Source: UBA11612 sp963976395 (GTDB taxonomy: Bacteria; Pseudomonadota; Alphaproteobacteria; Rhodospirillales; Rhodospirillaceae). Taken from it: 64,000 nucleotides of DNA. The notes under the pieces are model-generated. The model had not been told where the DNA came from. It made no database searches and saw nothing but the letters and a program-made list of their open reading frames with translations. The number at the start of each line of letters is the position of its first letter. Position 1 is the first letter of the stretch. A program made the position numbers and the translations under genes. Location of the stretch: NCBI GenBank assembly GCA_963976395.1, contig CAXBLG010000003.1:1-64000 (forward strand), read 5' to 3'. Positions 50,862-59,410 of the stretch are shown in pieces.

Positions 50862-52331
50862 ATGAATTTTCGGAACTTAAATTCTCTCGTTCGACAGCGT
50901 CAGGAAGAGTTTCGCATCACCTTGCCCCGGGCTGGTGACACGATTTACGGTCAGGTTTCCCCGTTCTGGAACGGTCTCCTGCAAAATCGACAAAATTTCC
51001 TCGAACCATATGAGTTCAATTTCTTTCGGAACCCAGGTACTTCGGGCACTTATGGCATAGGTGATTCAAAAGATGTGGGCGACGACAAAAAACTTTTCGA
51101 AAGCTCTATCTTAGAGATCGTAGATTCCTATGGAATTCCGGATAATGTCATTTCAGAGATGTCAGAACCGTTTCTAGGTTCTCCGACGGTGCTACCCTAT
51201 CGGGATAACTTGTTCAGCCAAAATTTTTTAAAGAGTCTCGCGGCAGCATGGCGCGTTCGGCAAATTCTTAATCAACAGGGGGTGTCAAACCGACCACTTA
51301 GAGTGTGCGAAATCGGCGCAGGATTTGGCGCAACTGGCTTGGCCCTTCATCACTTGCTCAATATTGAGCATTATACAATCATAGATATCGCTGAAAACCT
51401 CTATCAGTCATCTATATTTCTTCCTCTTTGTCTGCCTGATCGAAGCCATCAATTTGTAACCAATTCTTCGAGCGCATCACTCGCATGTTACCCTCAGCTA
51501 AACTTTTCACTACCGAGCTTTACCGACGCTCTTGGTGGCACAGAATTCGACTTGGTCTTAAATAACGCCAGCTTTGGAGAAATGCCGCGTACTACGGCTC
51601 AGGCGTACATTCGTTGGATTCAAGATCGCCTCTCGGAAAACGGCATTGTCTACTCCCTCAACAGACACAACGCACCTGGAGTAACTGGGGTTACATGTCT
51701 AAGTGAATACGGCTTCCAGAATTTTCACATTCACTCTTTGTCACCAATGAACCGCATGACCCGGCCACAGAATCAGATCGCATCTGAAATCGTGGCATCG
51801 CTAAAACGTGGGGATGTAGCCATCGACGAGACAAGTCTTGATGCTATAGGCGATCTAATCATGTGTGGCTTTGAAAATCAGATCGAACGCGTTATCCAAC
51901 TCACCATCCACGACAAGCTGGATGCTGAGACACGGCTCGCCCTTCATCAAATAGCCGATTTCTTTCGACTCCCTAAACTTCTAGACAAGTACGGAGTTCT
52001 TCAGCAAAACGAGCTGGCGATTTTGCCCGAGATTAAGAAGATATTGCTTACAGTTATAGAGCTTGTTGCACGCTTAGATGCCGGCCCGACACAGAGAAAG
52101 GAGGAAGTTCTCTCTATGGATTTAGGGACGAAAATGGATATGCGATTGCGCGGTCTCTACGCCGAGCGTGAAATGGAGCGCGGGGAAGAAAACTGGCGAC
52201 GCACGCTGAATCCTATACGCGAGTACTCGCACAGCCTACATGGCATGTCCGAACGAATAATAGCGCAAGGTAAACGTGGGTTCGCGTCAATGTTCCTGCG
52301 CGATCTAAAAGTTTCCCCCCAAGTTCAATAG
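50862..52331 (+). CDS. Putative sugar O-methyltransferase (TIGR04371 type)
   Basis: The start is ATG 50862 (an in-frame TTG at 50850 would add four residues), giving 489 aa. A central SAM domain shows LRVCEIGAGFGATGLALHHL, YTIIDIAENLYQSSIFLPLC and FDLVLNNASFGEMPRTTAQA, with YSLNRHNAPGVTG after it. An N-terminal half of about 140 residues (VSPFWNGLLQNRQNFLEPYE) and a C-terminal helical region of about 160 residues are typical of the large TIGR04371 putative sugar O-methyltransferases found in surface glycan clusters. Acceptor unknown. Confidence 0.75.
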   Translation: MNFRNLNSLVRQRQEEFRITLPRAGDTIYGQVSPFWNGLLQNRQNFLEPYEFNFFRNPGTSGTYGIGDSKDVGDDKKLFESSILEIVDSYGIPDNVISEMSEPFLGSPTVLPYRDNLFSQNFLKSLAAAWRVRQILNQQGVSNRPLRVCEIGAGFGATGLALHHLLNIEHYTIIDIAENLYQSSIFLPLCLPDRSHQFVTNSSSASLACYPQLNFSLPSFTDALGGTEFDLVLNNASFGEMPRTTAQAYIRWIQDRLSENGIVYSLNRHNAPGVTGVTCLSEYGFQNFHIHSLSPMNRMTRPQNQIASEIVASLKRGDVAIDETSLDAIGDLIMCGFENQIERVIQLTIHDKLDAETRLALHQIADFFRLPKLLDKYGVLQQNELAILPEIKKILLTVIELVARLDAGPTQRKEEVLSMDLGTKMDMRLRGLYAEREMERGEENWRRTLNPIREYSHSLHGMSERIIAQGKRGFASMFLRDLKVSPQVQ

Positions 52332-52406
52332 ACGCTTTTCTACTACAGCACGTCTCCAGGAGTTTTCAAAATTACGGGCCAAGCTCTCAAGGCTGCAGTA
52401 TATACT

Positions 52407-53384
52407 CTAATCCTTGTACGCATTGTACATCAGCATTGGATATGCTTTCACGGCACGCAACTCTTCAAACGGCCGATGGAGCAACCAGTCCGCGCGATCC
52501 ACTCGGAAACCCACCGCCTCCAGTTGGCTTGAAAAGTCGCGCCCGTAAGCGCGGACATGGTCGTGAAACCCAGGGTCAGGAATTACCCATTCTGAGGTCT
52601 CTTCAAGATAAAGCACCTCAGGCACCGAGATGTTCAGGACGCCGCCTGGTTTGAGTACACGGTACAACTCTTTGTGCGCGGCTGCACCATTGATGACGTG
52701 CTCGAGCACCCGATGGCATATGATGGTGTCGAACGAGTCGTTCTCCGCCATCATCTCGGAAAGATCCTCGTACCGGTCCATTCCGGGCTGGAATCCGTCG
52801 ATCGTTGTGTAGGTACATTCGAGAGACTCAATTCTGTCAGTTATCCAAGCACGACACTCTCGTTCAGGTCCCACGTGCGCAACGTGCCGCCCTTTAAGTA
52901 GCTTTGGATGGGCAGCCAAGTAGTAAAGAACAGTGTTCCCGCGAGTTAACCCAGCATAGTTATGGATATTCAGCTTAACGCCATAAGCGTCATCATGTTG
53001 CCGAATTAGGTTTTCGGCCTCGGCGTACAAGGGATCTGTTGAGTCTACCAATTTCGCAACGTGGTGCGCCAGACCGCGCTCATTATAGAGTCGAGCCAAA
53101 GCTCTTACCGGACCATTTCTTAACCCGGACGCTTGCGGTAGCTTCGCGAGTTCGCGATACATTTCCATAAGCGTCAGCACACCGGCAGTCTGATCAATGA
53201 GCTTAATGTGCTCGATGTAGAGCTTGAGAGCCATGTTGGCAGTTTCTGGCCGGACATCCAGCTCAAGCTCCCTCAATACGGGATACCTTTTCTCGAAATA
53301 GGCACAATTATTCATAGCGATACGCAGCGCGGATGCTTGATGTGGCTCCAGAGCCATAGTGCCGATTTCCCCGATGTTCAGCAT
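52407..53384 (-). CDS. SAM-dependent methyltransferase with helical N-terminal domain
   Basis: The 325-aa protein has an N-terminal half that is helical without a recognised fold (residues 1-165). A methyltransferase-like C-terminal half follows: HVAHVGPERECRAWITDRIE (unusual motif I, GPERE), YTTIDGFQPGMDRYEDL, FDTIICHRVLEHVINGAAAH and YRVLKPGGVLNISVPEVLYL. A weaker alternative start is the ATG at 53357 (MALEPHQ). It is divergent from the radical SAM gene at 53480 (95 bp). Probably acts within the glycan set; substrate unknown. Confidence 0.75.
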   Translation of the reverse strand: MLNIGEIGTMALEPHQASALRIAMNNCAYFEKRYPVLRELELDVRPETANMALKLYIEHIKLIDQTAGVLTLMEMYRELAKLPQASGLRNGPVRALARLYNERGLAHHVAKLVDSTDPLYAEAENLIRQHDDAYGVKLNIHNYAGLTRGNTVLYYLAAHPKLLKGRHVAHVGPERECRAWITDRIESLECTYTTIDGFQPGMDRYEDLSEMMAENDSFDTIICHRVLEHVINGAAAHKELYRVLKPGGVLNISVPEVLYLEETSEWVIPDPGFHDHVRAYGRDFSSQLEAVGFRVDRADWLLHRPFEELRAVKAYPMLMYNAYKD

Positions 53385-53479
53385 AGATGCCGATGTGCCC
53401 AGAGCATGTGTACCTCGCAGCCGATAAACAAAATATTAATGCGTTGGCGGCAGAATTAGATACGTCAAAGAGGTAGAAA

Positions 53480-54511
53480 ATGACCGCTCGAAGTTCAAAG
53501 TTTTGTATTGCACCGTTTACCAGCATGCATATTGCCGGGAACGGAAATGTCTATCCGTGCTGTAACTATCAGGGCTCGGATGTCGCTGTTGGCAACATCT
53601 TTAAAGACAGCGTAGACGACATACTTTTGGGAAACCGGGCTGCGACTAACCGGCGCCGATCGATGGAACTGAGCTTGCCTTGCAATTCATGTAATTTCCC
53701 TCACAAAACAATCAATCCAAAAAACATCACGGTTGACAGTTCTCATCTGACGGATTGGCAGCACAAGAATCTTGGAAAACTACAAGTCGAAATCGGATAC
53801 TTCTGCAATTCAAGATGCAGTTTCTGCGAACAACCCCATATGACGAAAAGGTCTGTTCCTCTCGAGAAATTGAAAGAGATTGTACAGCGGTGCGAGCCCA
53901 AATCCATCGTCCTGCAAGGTGGAGAGGTGTACTACAATCGCGGCGGCGCAGAATTCATAGAATGGCTTGCGGAGAACAAGAACGGCGCAACGGTTTTCAT
54001 GCACACAAATTGCGTTCTCCCGAAGAATTTCGCCGAAACATGTTTTGCCGCTATCGACGAATTCTCACTGAATATGTACGGCGCCTCGCCATCCACTTTC
54101 GCAGCTGTCACCGGCCTAAAATTCGAGAAGGCAACAAGATTTATCGAAGAACTCGTATCTATCAGGTCCAGAAACTCCGGTAAGGCTCAGTCGCGACTTA
54201 GGTTTAAAATGACGACTTGTCCAACTACGTTTCATGAAATTCCCGACGCTATACTACTTGCGGAACGATTGGGTCTGGATGATGCTCGATTCAACTTCGA
54301 CTGGTTTGTGGACGATTTCGTAAAGAGATACAAAAATGAATTCGTCGCCCGAATTTGGGATCTTACAAACGAAGTGTTAAATTGCGCATCCATCCCAGTC
54401 GATACAACGAGTCTGGTAAAGTACGGCTTTGTACGCGGAAAAAAAACACTGGCGACGGTATCAAGCGCACTCAATGCACGGCGTAATGAGGAACATTTCA
54501 GAAACGCTTAG
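53480..54511 (+). CDS. Radical SAM protein with N-terminal SPASM-like cysteine domain
   Basis: In this 343-aa protein residues 1-75 hold a SPASM-type cysteine set (Cys9, Cys27-Cys28, Cys68, Cys71) around APFTSMHIAGNGNVYPCCNY, DVAVGNIFKDSVDDILLGNR and LPCNSC. The radical SAM barrel follows, with Cys109-x3-Cys113-x2-Cys116 (CNSRCSFC) and SIVLQGGEVYYN (GGE motif). SPASM domains usually lie at the C-terminus, so the order is reversed. Such proteins in surface-glycan islands may modify sugars or peptides; the substrate is unknown. A TylF-type methyltransferase follows after 156 bp. Confidence 0.82.
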   Translation: MTARSSKFCIAPFTSMHIAGNGNVYPCCNYQGSDVAVGNIFKDSVDDILLGNRAATNRRRSMELSLPCNSCNFPHKTINPKNITVDSSHLTDWQHKNLGKLQVEIGYFCNSRCSFCEQPHMTKRSVPLEKLKEIVQRCEPKSIVLQGGEVYYNRGGAEFIEWLAENKNGATVFMHTNCVLPKNFAETCFAAIDEFSLNMYGASPSTFAAVTGLKFEKATRFIEELVSIRSRNSGKAQSRLRFKMTTCPTTFHEIPDAILLAERLGLDDARFNFDWFVDDFVKRYKNEFVARIWDLTNEVLNCASIPVDTTSLVKYGFVRGKKTLATVSSALNARRNEEHFRNA

Positions 54512-54667
54512 TAGCCGTGCGCAGCGCACATGTCACCCCCCCGATTTATCTCAATGCACAGAAACCAGTGTTAATTACGATGCGAGAGAATTGTGGTGGG
54601 GATACGACTCCATGCTTCCTTGGTGCGAGAAATAAAGTGAACAATCCAACAGCATAAGAAGGCAACC

Positions 54668-55459
54668 ATGATTCCAAAGAAGAACTATACGGTTAAATTA
54701 CCGCTCGTCGGGGGTGGTAGAGGCGAGGTGACCTTTCCGCTGGACGATGGAACATTTCTACTAAATCCAAAAAGCTACGCGTACTGTCAAGATGGTTTGG
54801 CGACTTGGCACAATGCGGATTTCATGCGCGAAGAACGATTTGCGAAGGCCTATGACTCAGGGGTCTCAGCATCCCCTGGTAAAACAGTCCACTGGCGCAT
54901 TCACGTTGGCATCTGGGCGGCGTCTCGAGCACTACAAATCGAAGGTGATTTCGTAGAGTGCGGCGTGTTTACGGGAGACTTGTCAAAAGCCATCTGCGAA
55001 TACTTTGACTTTGGAGCAATAGCAGATCGACAAATGTATCTGCTTGATACCTACGAAGGTATGGTCGAAGAACAATATATCGAAGAAGAAATAAATTATT
55101 TGAGCGCGACAGGCCGGCCAACCAATGCCTATCCCGAAGATTATTTCCATAGCACACGAGAAAGGTTTAAGTGCTATTCAAATGTAACCCTCATAAAAGG
55201 AAAAGTCCCCGACACCCTCCAAAAAGTTCCATCTGAGAAAGTCGCTTATCTTCATATTGATATGAATTGTGTCATTCCCGAAATCGCGGCCGGCGATTTT
55301 TTTTGGCCCAAACTTTCGTCTGGCGCATTCATCTTGCTAGACGACTATGGATGGGGAGCCCATTGGCCCCAAAAACTTGCCTGGGACAAGTTTGCAAAAG
55401 AAAGGAGCGTCATGATTCTTTCACTCCCAACCGGACAAGGCCTGATTGTGAAACCCTAG
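54668..55459 (+). CDS. TylF/MycF-family O-methyltransferase
   Basis: This 263-aa class I methyltransferase is of the macrocin O-methyltransferase family. Visible marks are VSASPGKTVHWRIHVGIWAA, IEGDFVECGVFTGDLSKAIC (SAM motif I, ECGVF/xG), MYLLDTYEGM and TLIKGKVPDTLQKVPSEKVA. The metal-binding Asp pair is in AYLHIDMNCVIPEIAAGDFF and FILLDDYGWG. TylF and MycF O-methylate hydroxyls of macrolide sugars with Mg2+, and homologues in polysaccharide loci O-methylate surface sugars. It is the last recognisable gene of the island. Confidence 0.88.
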   Translation: MIPKKNYTVKLPLVGGGRGEVTFPLDDGTFLLNPKSYAYCQDGLATWHNADFMREERFAKAYDSGVSASPGKTVHWRIHVGIWAASRALQIEGDFVECGVFTGDLSKAICEYFDFGAIADRQMYLLDTYEGMVEEQYIEEEINYLSATGRPTNAYPEDYFHSTRERFKCYSNVTLIKGKVPDTLQKVPSEKVAYLHIDMNCVIPEIAAGDFFWPKLSSGAFILLDDYGWGAHWPQKLAWDKFAKERSVMILSLPTGQGLIVKP

Positions 55460-56008
55460 GGGAATGTGTCATAGAGTATAAAGAGGCGCCTCGCACAAAA
55501 TCGGAATGTAACCGAACACGTAGGATGGACTACATGTCAGTTGTCAAACTTTGAAATAACATATGGATCAGCCACACACTAAGAGTCGCCCCACGCAATA
55601 CTGATGACCAGTAAGATTGAGACCGATTTTGTGCTGCGTACCATTGCCTGTATTCAGATTGTCCAAAAACTGAGTAGTGCCTGAACCTTACTTGGGCGCG
55701 TCAACAATGTTGCTGAATACTCCAACCTGCTTATCTCTATCTCTATCTCTATCTCTATCTCTATCTCTACTTTTACAGTCGGCGGCTACTTGACCATTCC
55801 AGGAGTGGCAACAAGCCTTCCAGTTTCAAACGGTTACAAACACCCTCGTCCCACACCCCCACTTCCCTCTTGTGCCTCCCTGCACGCATATGCTTCAGTC
55901 CTGCCTCAAGCTTAGAGAGTATGGCCTGATCGCGGCTGCACGGCGGGGGATAGTCGGCAGCAAGTCCAATCGCTCAGCGGCGCGAGGTCAAATAGGGGAG
56001 GATTTTCC
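55460..56008. other. Intergenic region closing the glycan island
   Basis: These 549 bp show no convincing gene on either strand. They hold a six-copy TATCTC tandem repeat (55732-55767). At the right end they carry GGGGAGGATTTTCC in front of the ATG at 56009. The promoter of the symporter operon should lie between the repeat and 56008. Confidence 0.5.
55732..55769. repeat. Hexanucleotide tandem repeat (TATCTC)6
   Basis: Six perfect TATCTC units at 55732-55767 are followed by a partial TA. Such simple repeats are rare in bacterial chromosomes and prone to copy-number slippage. It lies about 240 bp upstream of the symporter operon and outside any gene. Confidence 0.9.
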
Positions 56009-56293
56009 ATGACACCTACTGGTGCGACTTCTTCACGTCCAGACGTGCAACCGCTTGATGTCGGCGGTGCGATATATGCCATCGGCGGTTTTGCCATGGC
56101 TGCGTTTTATATGCTGCTTTGGTATGTGGCCCCTGGATTTATGGAGGCCTCCCTTTGGTCCGGGAGTTCAATACCCTGGAGCATGCTGCTCGGGACACTG
56201 GTCATTATTGTGCCGGTTCTTCTGGCCTGGCTATGCTCCCGCAAAGACGTCGAGAGCGCATCTGACGAAACATACGAAGTCGCCGGCCACTAA
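56009..56293 (+). CDS. Small two-helix membrane protein preceding the symporter
   Basis: The 94-aa protein has a very good ribosome site (GGAGG 8 nt upstream). Two hydrophobic segments are visible: AIYAIGGFAMAAFYMLLWYV (about 21-40) and MLLGTLVIIVPVLLAWLCSR (about 59-78). It ends in a charged tail (KDVESASDETYEV). It lies 23 bp before the ActP-type symporter. ActP is often preceded by a small DUF485 or DUF4212 membrane protein. This one occupies that place but does not clearly match either family, so its role as a symporter accessory is inferred from position. Confidence 0.7.
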   Translation: MTPTGATSSRPDVQPLDVGGAIYAIGGFAMAAFYMLLWYVAPGFMEASLWSGSSIPWSMLLGTLVIIVPVLLAWLCSRKDVESASDETYEVAGH

Positions 56294-56316
56294 GGTCTGG
56301 ATAAGGGGAGAAGATT

Positions 56317-57843
56317 ATGGAGTCCTCAGTAAACACTGTGGCTATTGGCTTTTTTTTCGGGGTTATCGCCCTCACGCTGGTGATCACGTATTGGGCGGCG
56401 CGGCGGAGTCATTCCACGAAGCAACTCTACGCGGCTGGTGGCAACATTACCGCAACACAAAACGGCCTGGCGATCTCGGGAGACTTAGCGTCAGCGGCTT
56501 TATTTCTCGGCGGCATCGGCATGTTTTTTACATCCGGTTATGACGCCACGCTGTACTTCTTTCCGGCTATGGCCGGCTTTATCATTATGCTGGGATTTGT
56601 GGCCGGCCCCATGCGCAAGCTGGGACGATTTACGTTCACGGACGCGGCCGCAGTACGCCTTTCGCCGGTTCCTATTCGGGTTATCGCGGCGCTGAGCGCC
56701 CTTGCCATAACGCTGATGTATCTCATTGCTCAAATGATCGGCGCCGGCGGTCTGATCCAAATTCTATTCGGCATTCCCTACTATGCCTCAGTGCTGATCG
56801 TCGGTGGACTGATGGTGATCTACGTCTCTTTCGGAGGCATGCTGGCCACAACGTGGGTACAGATCATCAAGGCCGGCCTTTTGTTCGGCGCCCTTCTTGT
56901 GATGTCGATCATGGCCCTTGCCCAAACCGGCTTCAGCCTGGACGAACTTTATGCCCGCGCTGCGGCTGTGCATGAGCTTGGTGCAGATTTATTCCAACCC
57001 GGAGGGCTTGGCCTGTCTCAAGGCCAGATGATTTCGCTGGCCCTTGCCATTGCCATTGGCATTCCCGGCATGCCTCACATTTTGATGCGCTTCTTCACGG
57101 TGCCTAGCCCCGTCGTTGCTCGTAAATCGCTGGTGGTCGGCATGGGCATGATGGGTATGTTTTATACCATGGTGTTCTTGGTTCTAGGCGCGGCCGGCGT
57201 TGCGTTTGTCACAGGCAACCCTGATTTCTTGATGGCCGACGGCTCGCCGCGCGGCGGCACGAACATGGTCGCTCTGCACCTTGCTGCCTTCCTCGGTGGA
57301 GACATCCTCTTTGGGGCTGTCGCAGCGATAGCCTTCGCAACCATTTTGGCGGTTGTCGCCGGACTGACCGTTGCCGCCGCCTCGGCACTGTCTCACGACC
57401 TTTACGCCAGTGTTATCGCCCGCGGAAAAGTCAGCGAACGGCGAGAAATGATTGTCTTTCGCTCTTCAGCATTGGCAATCGGCGCAGTTGGCATCGGCCT
57501 TGGTATCGCTTTTGAAGGACAAAGCATCATCTATGTTGTCGGCATGCTTTATTCGATCGCTGCCAGTGCGACCTTCCCGATATTGGTTATGTCGATGTTC
57601 TGGAGCCGGCTCACCACGATTGGGGCCGTTGCTGGCGGATCTGTCGGGTTGATCCTATCGGTGGGCCTCATCATCGTCGGACCCAGTGTATGGGTACAGG
57701 TCTTGGGCAATCCGGAGGCGTTACTGCCGTTCGATCAACCGGCCATCGTATCTGCACCGGCGGCCTTCGCCGTGATGATCATCGTATCATTGCTGACGCG
57801 GGAAAAAGGTTGGGACGCGCCAGCCGTGCAAGCCGCTGAATAA
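56317..57843 (+). CDS. Sodium:solute symporter, ActP/acetate-permease type
   Basis: The 508-aa protein of the SSS family has about 13 hydrophobic segments and GGGGAG upstream of the ATG. Family marks include AGGNITATQNGLAISGDLAS near the N-terminus and YVSFGGMLATTWVQIIKAGL. LAIAIGIPGMPHILMRFFTV (ActP-like GxPHxLMRF) and AVVAGLTVAAASALSHDLYA also match the cation/acetate symporters (ActP, MctC). It transports a short-chain monocarboxylate with Na+ or H+; the substrate is not certain. The small membrane gene lies in the same operon; a terminator follows directly. Confidence 0.9.
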   Translation: MESSVNTVAIGFFFGVIALTLVITYWAARRSHSTKQLYAAGGNITATQNGLAISGDLASAALFLGGIGMFFTSGYDATLYFFPAMAGFIIMLGFVAGPMRKLGRFTFTDAAAVRLSPVPIRVIAALSALAITLMYLIAQMIGAGGLIQILFGIPYYASVLIVGGLMVIYVSFGGMLATTWVQIIKAGLLFGALLVMSIMALAQTGFSLDELYARAAAVHELGADLFQPGGLGLSQGQMISLALAIAIGIPGMPHILMRFFTVPSPVVARKSLVVGMGMMGMFYTMVFLVLGAAGVAFVTGNPDFLMADGSPRGGTNMVALHLAAFLGGDILFGAVAAIAFATILAVVAGLTVAAASALSHDLYASVIARGKVSERREMIVFRSSALAIGAVGIGLGIAFEGQSIIYVVGMLYSIAASATFPILVMSMFWSRLTTIGAVAGGSVGLILSVGLIIVGPSVWVQVLGNPEALLPFDQPAIVSAPAAFAVMIIVSLLTREKGWDAPAVQAAE

Positions 57844-57886
57844 AGGTGAGTTAGGGGCGGCGACCTAAAAAGTTGCCGCCTCACCT
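57844..57886. terminator. Bidirectional terminator between the symporter and maf
   Basis: AGGTGA (57844-57849) pairs with TCACCT (57881-57886) and GGCGGC with GCCGCC inside it, closing a loop of GACCTAAAAAGTT. The outer arm overlaps the maf stop codon. Convergent position fits a shared terminator; the following T run is short. Confidence 0.65.
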
Positions 57887-58486
57887 TTCAGAGGTGCAGG
57901 GCCGACTAGCGGCAGCATGCGCGAGCGCCGCCTCAAGGAGGCCTGACGTCACATACACACACAGCCCGACGACGTTGGTATAAGACCCGTTAATCGAGCT
58001 CACAAAAGCTGCGGCCCGGCCCTGGATGGCATAACCACCCGCCTTACCCTGCCACTCTCCCCACGCGATGTAGGAGTCTATGTCCTGCGCGGTCAGGCGC
58101 TTGAACTTTACCATTGTGGAAACCCGCCGCCGCCATAACTTTCCACCACGTGCAACGACCGCGATTCCTCCATGAACTTGATGACGTCGCCCGGACAAAA
58201 GCTCCAAACAGGCCCGCGCTTCGTGTTCTGTTTCTGCTTTGGGGAGCGCCCTGCGGCCGCAGGCAACAACCGTATCCGCCCCGAGTATAACCGCGTCTGG
58301 GTTGCCGAGTGCAACGACCTCGGCCTTTCGCACAGCTAGGCGCAGCGCCATATCGGCCGGCGTCTCGTCAGGCCGGTGCGATTCATCGATATCGGCAGGT
58401 ATAACCAATTCCGGCGGATGACCTATCTGCTGCAACAGGGCAAGGCGGCGCGGCGATCCGGACGCAAGCACAAAGGAATGTGTCAT
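57881..58486 (-). CDS. maf: Maf-family nucleotide pyrophosphatase
   Basis: Maf-like proteins hydrolyse non-canonical or modified nucleoside triphosphates (dTTP/UTP, m7GTP types). The start is ATG 58486, with GGAG 7 nt upstream; a start at 58504 adds six residues. The 201-aa protein has FVLASGSPRRLALLQQIG (the family signature), DIDESHRPDETPADMALRLA, KAEVVALGNPDAVILGADTV and GGYAIQGRAAAFVSSINGSY. It is beside infA in the leftward core run. Confidence 0.95.
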   Translation of the reverse strand: MTHSFVLASGSPRRLALLQQIGHPPELVIPADIDESHRPDETPADMALRLAVRKAEVVALGNPDAVILGADTVVACGRRALPKAETEHEARACLELLSGRRHQVHGGIAVVARGGKLWRRRVSTMVKFKRLTAQDIDSYIAWGEWQGKAGGYAIQGRAAAFVSSINGSYTNVVGLCVYVTSGLLEAALAHAAASRPCTSER

Positions 58487-58539
58487 CAAAGGTCTCCACC
58501 CCATGTCTCCGGGTGACGAACTCCGGCGATAGGAGATTT

Positions 58540-58758
58540 CTATTTAAAGCGGAACGTGATTCGCCCTTTGGTGAGATCATAGGGCGTCATTTCAACATTC
58601 ACGCGATCACCCGCAAGGACGCGGATTCGGTTTTTTCTCATCTTGCCCGAGGTATGTGCCAGCACCTCATGCTCGTTGTCTAACTTCACCCTAAACATGG
58701 CGTTGGGCAGCAACTCCGTCACCATACCGGGAAACTCAATCATATCTTCTTTAGCCAT
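58540..58758 (-). CDS. infA: Translation initiation factor IF-1
   Basis: The 72-aa OB-fold protein (MAKEDMIEFPGMVTELLPNA, FRVKLDNEHEVLAHTSGKMR, RIRVLAGDRVNVEMTPYDLT) is a full-length IF-1. It binds the ribosomal A site during initiation. The family and length are standard. Upstream (58759-58954) there is no other gene. Confidence 0.98.
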   Translation of the reverse strand: MAKEDMIEFPGMVTELLPNAMFRVKLDNEHEVLAHTSGKMRKNRIRVLAGDRVNVEMTPYDLTKGRITFRFK

Positions 58759-58954
58759 TCAGCCCCATCACATTTGCGACCACATGACACGGCGGCATGG
58801 TGGTTGGTGCCAAGACCGCCGGATGACCAGCAATGTGCGAATCCCGCGGCATCTGGTCAAGCCGAATCAGATGGAACCAGGTCCAGGTGGTGCATTTTTG
58901 GGATTGCTTATGGAGACGTACAGCCAGGCCTAACCTGGCCACCGAACGATCCTA

Positions 58955-59398
58955 TCAAAACTGAGGATGCTCTGGCACTGGAAACAAATCCAGGATTTGG
59001 CGCTGTATTTGATCCCTTGCTTGGCGATAAGCACCAAGACGCGCCTCGCGTTTTCCTTCAACTAAAGTCGGATCAAAAATATCCCAGAACCGTGCGTCAC
59101 AATGCATGTACTTTGTCAGATCTTCGGCGCAATGCCGCGCCTCCGGCGACAGTGAAATAACGAAGTCGAACGAATCATCAGTGAGATTTTCGAAAGTCTT
59201 CGGCGTATGCCGAGACATATCGACACCGATCTCCTTCATCACCTCAACCATAAATGAGTCGAGCTTACCCTGATAAGCGCCGGCTGAATCTACAAATATA
59301 CGGCTACCGTGAAACCGCTTCATAATTCCTTCCGCCATAGGCGATCGCACCTCGTTCATGGTGCAGCAAAACAAAACGGATGAGGGGAGAATTTGCAT
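58955..59398 (-). CDS. Low-molecular-weight protein tyrosine phosphatase-like (arsenate reductase-like)
   Basis: The 147-aa protein has the phosphatase loop Cys12-x5-Arg18-Ser (CTMNEVRSP) followed by MAEGIMKRF. The general-acid Asp is near WDIFDPTLV. This fold is shared by tyrosine phosphatases and thioredoxin-type arsenate reductases. The usual Gly-Asn of CxGNxCRS is replaced by Met-Asn, and a second Cys (CC) precedes the loop. In alphaproteobacteria it commonly follows the UPF0262 gene, 12 bp upstream here, which suggests a housekeeping and not an arsenic role. Confidence 0.88.
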   Translation of the reverse strand: MQILPSSVLFCCTMNEVRSPMAEGIMKRFHGSRIFVDSAGAYQGKLDSFMVEVMKEIGVDMSRHTPKTFENLTDDSFDFVISLSPEARHCAEDLTKYMHCDARFWDIFDPTLVEGKREARLGAYRQARDQIQRQILDLFPVPEHPQF

Positions 59399-59410
59399 TG
59401 TGAGACGCCC

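Noticed and set aside
54512..54667. 68-aa frame (54429-54635) after the radical SAM gene
   Set aside because: It overlaps the end of the radical SAM gene out of frame and shows no motif; a C7 run and a short GTGCGC/GCGCAC inverted repeat there were judged too weak to report.
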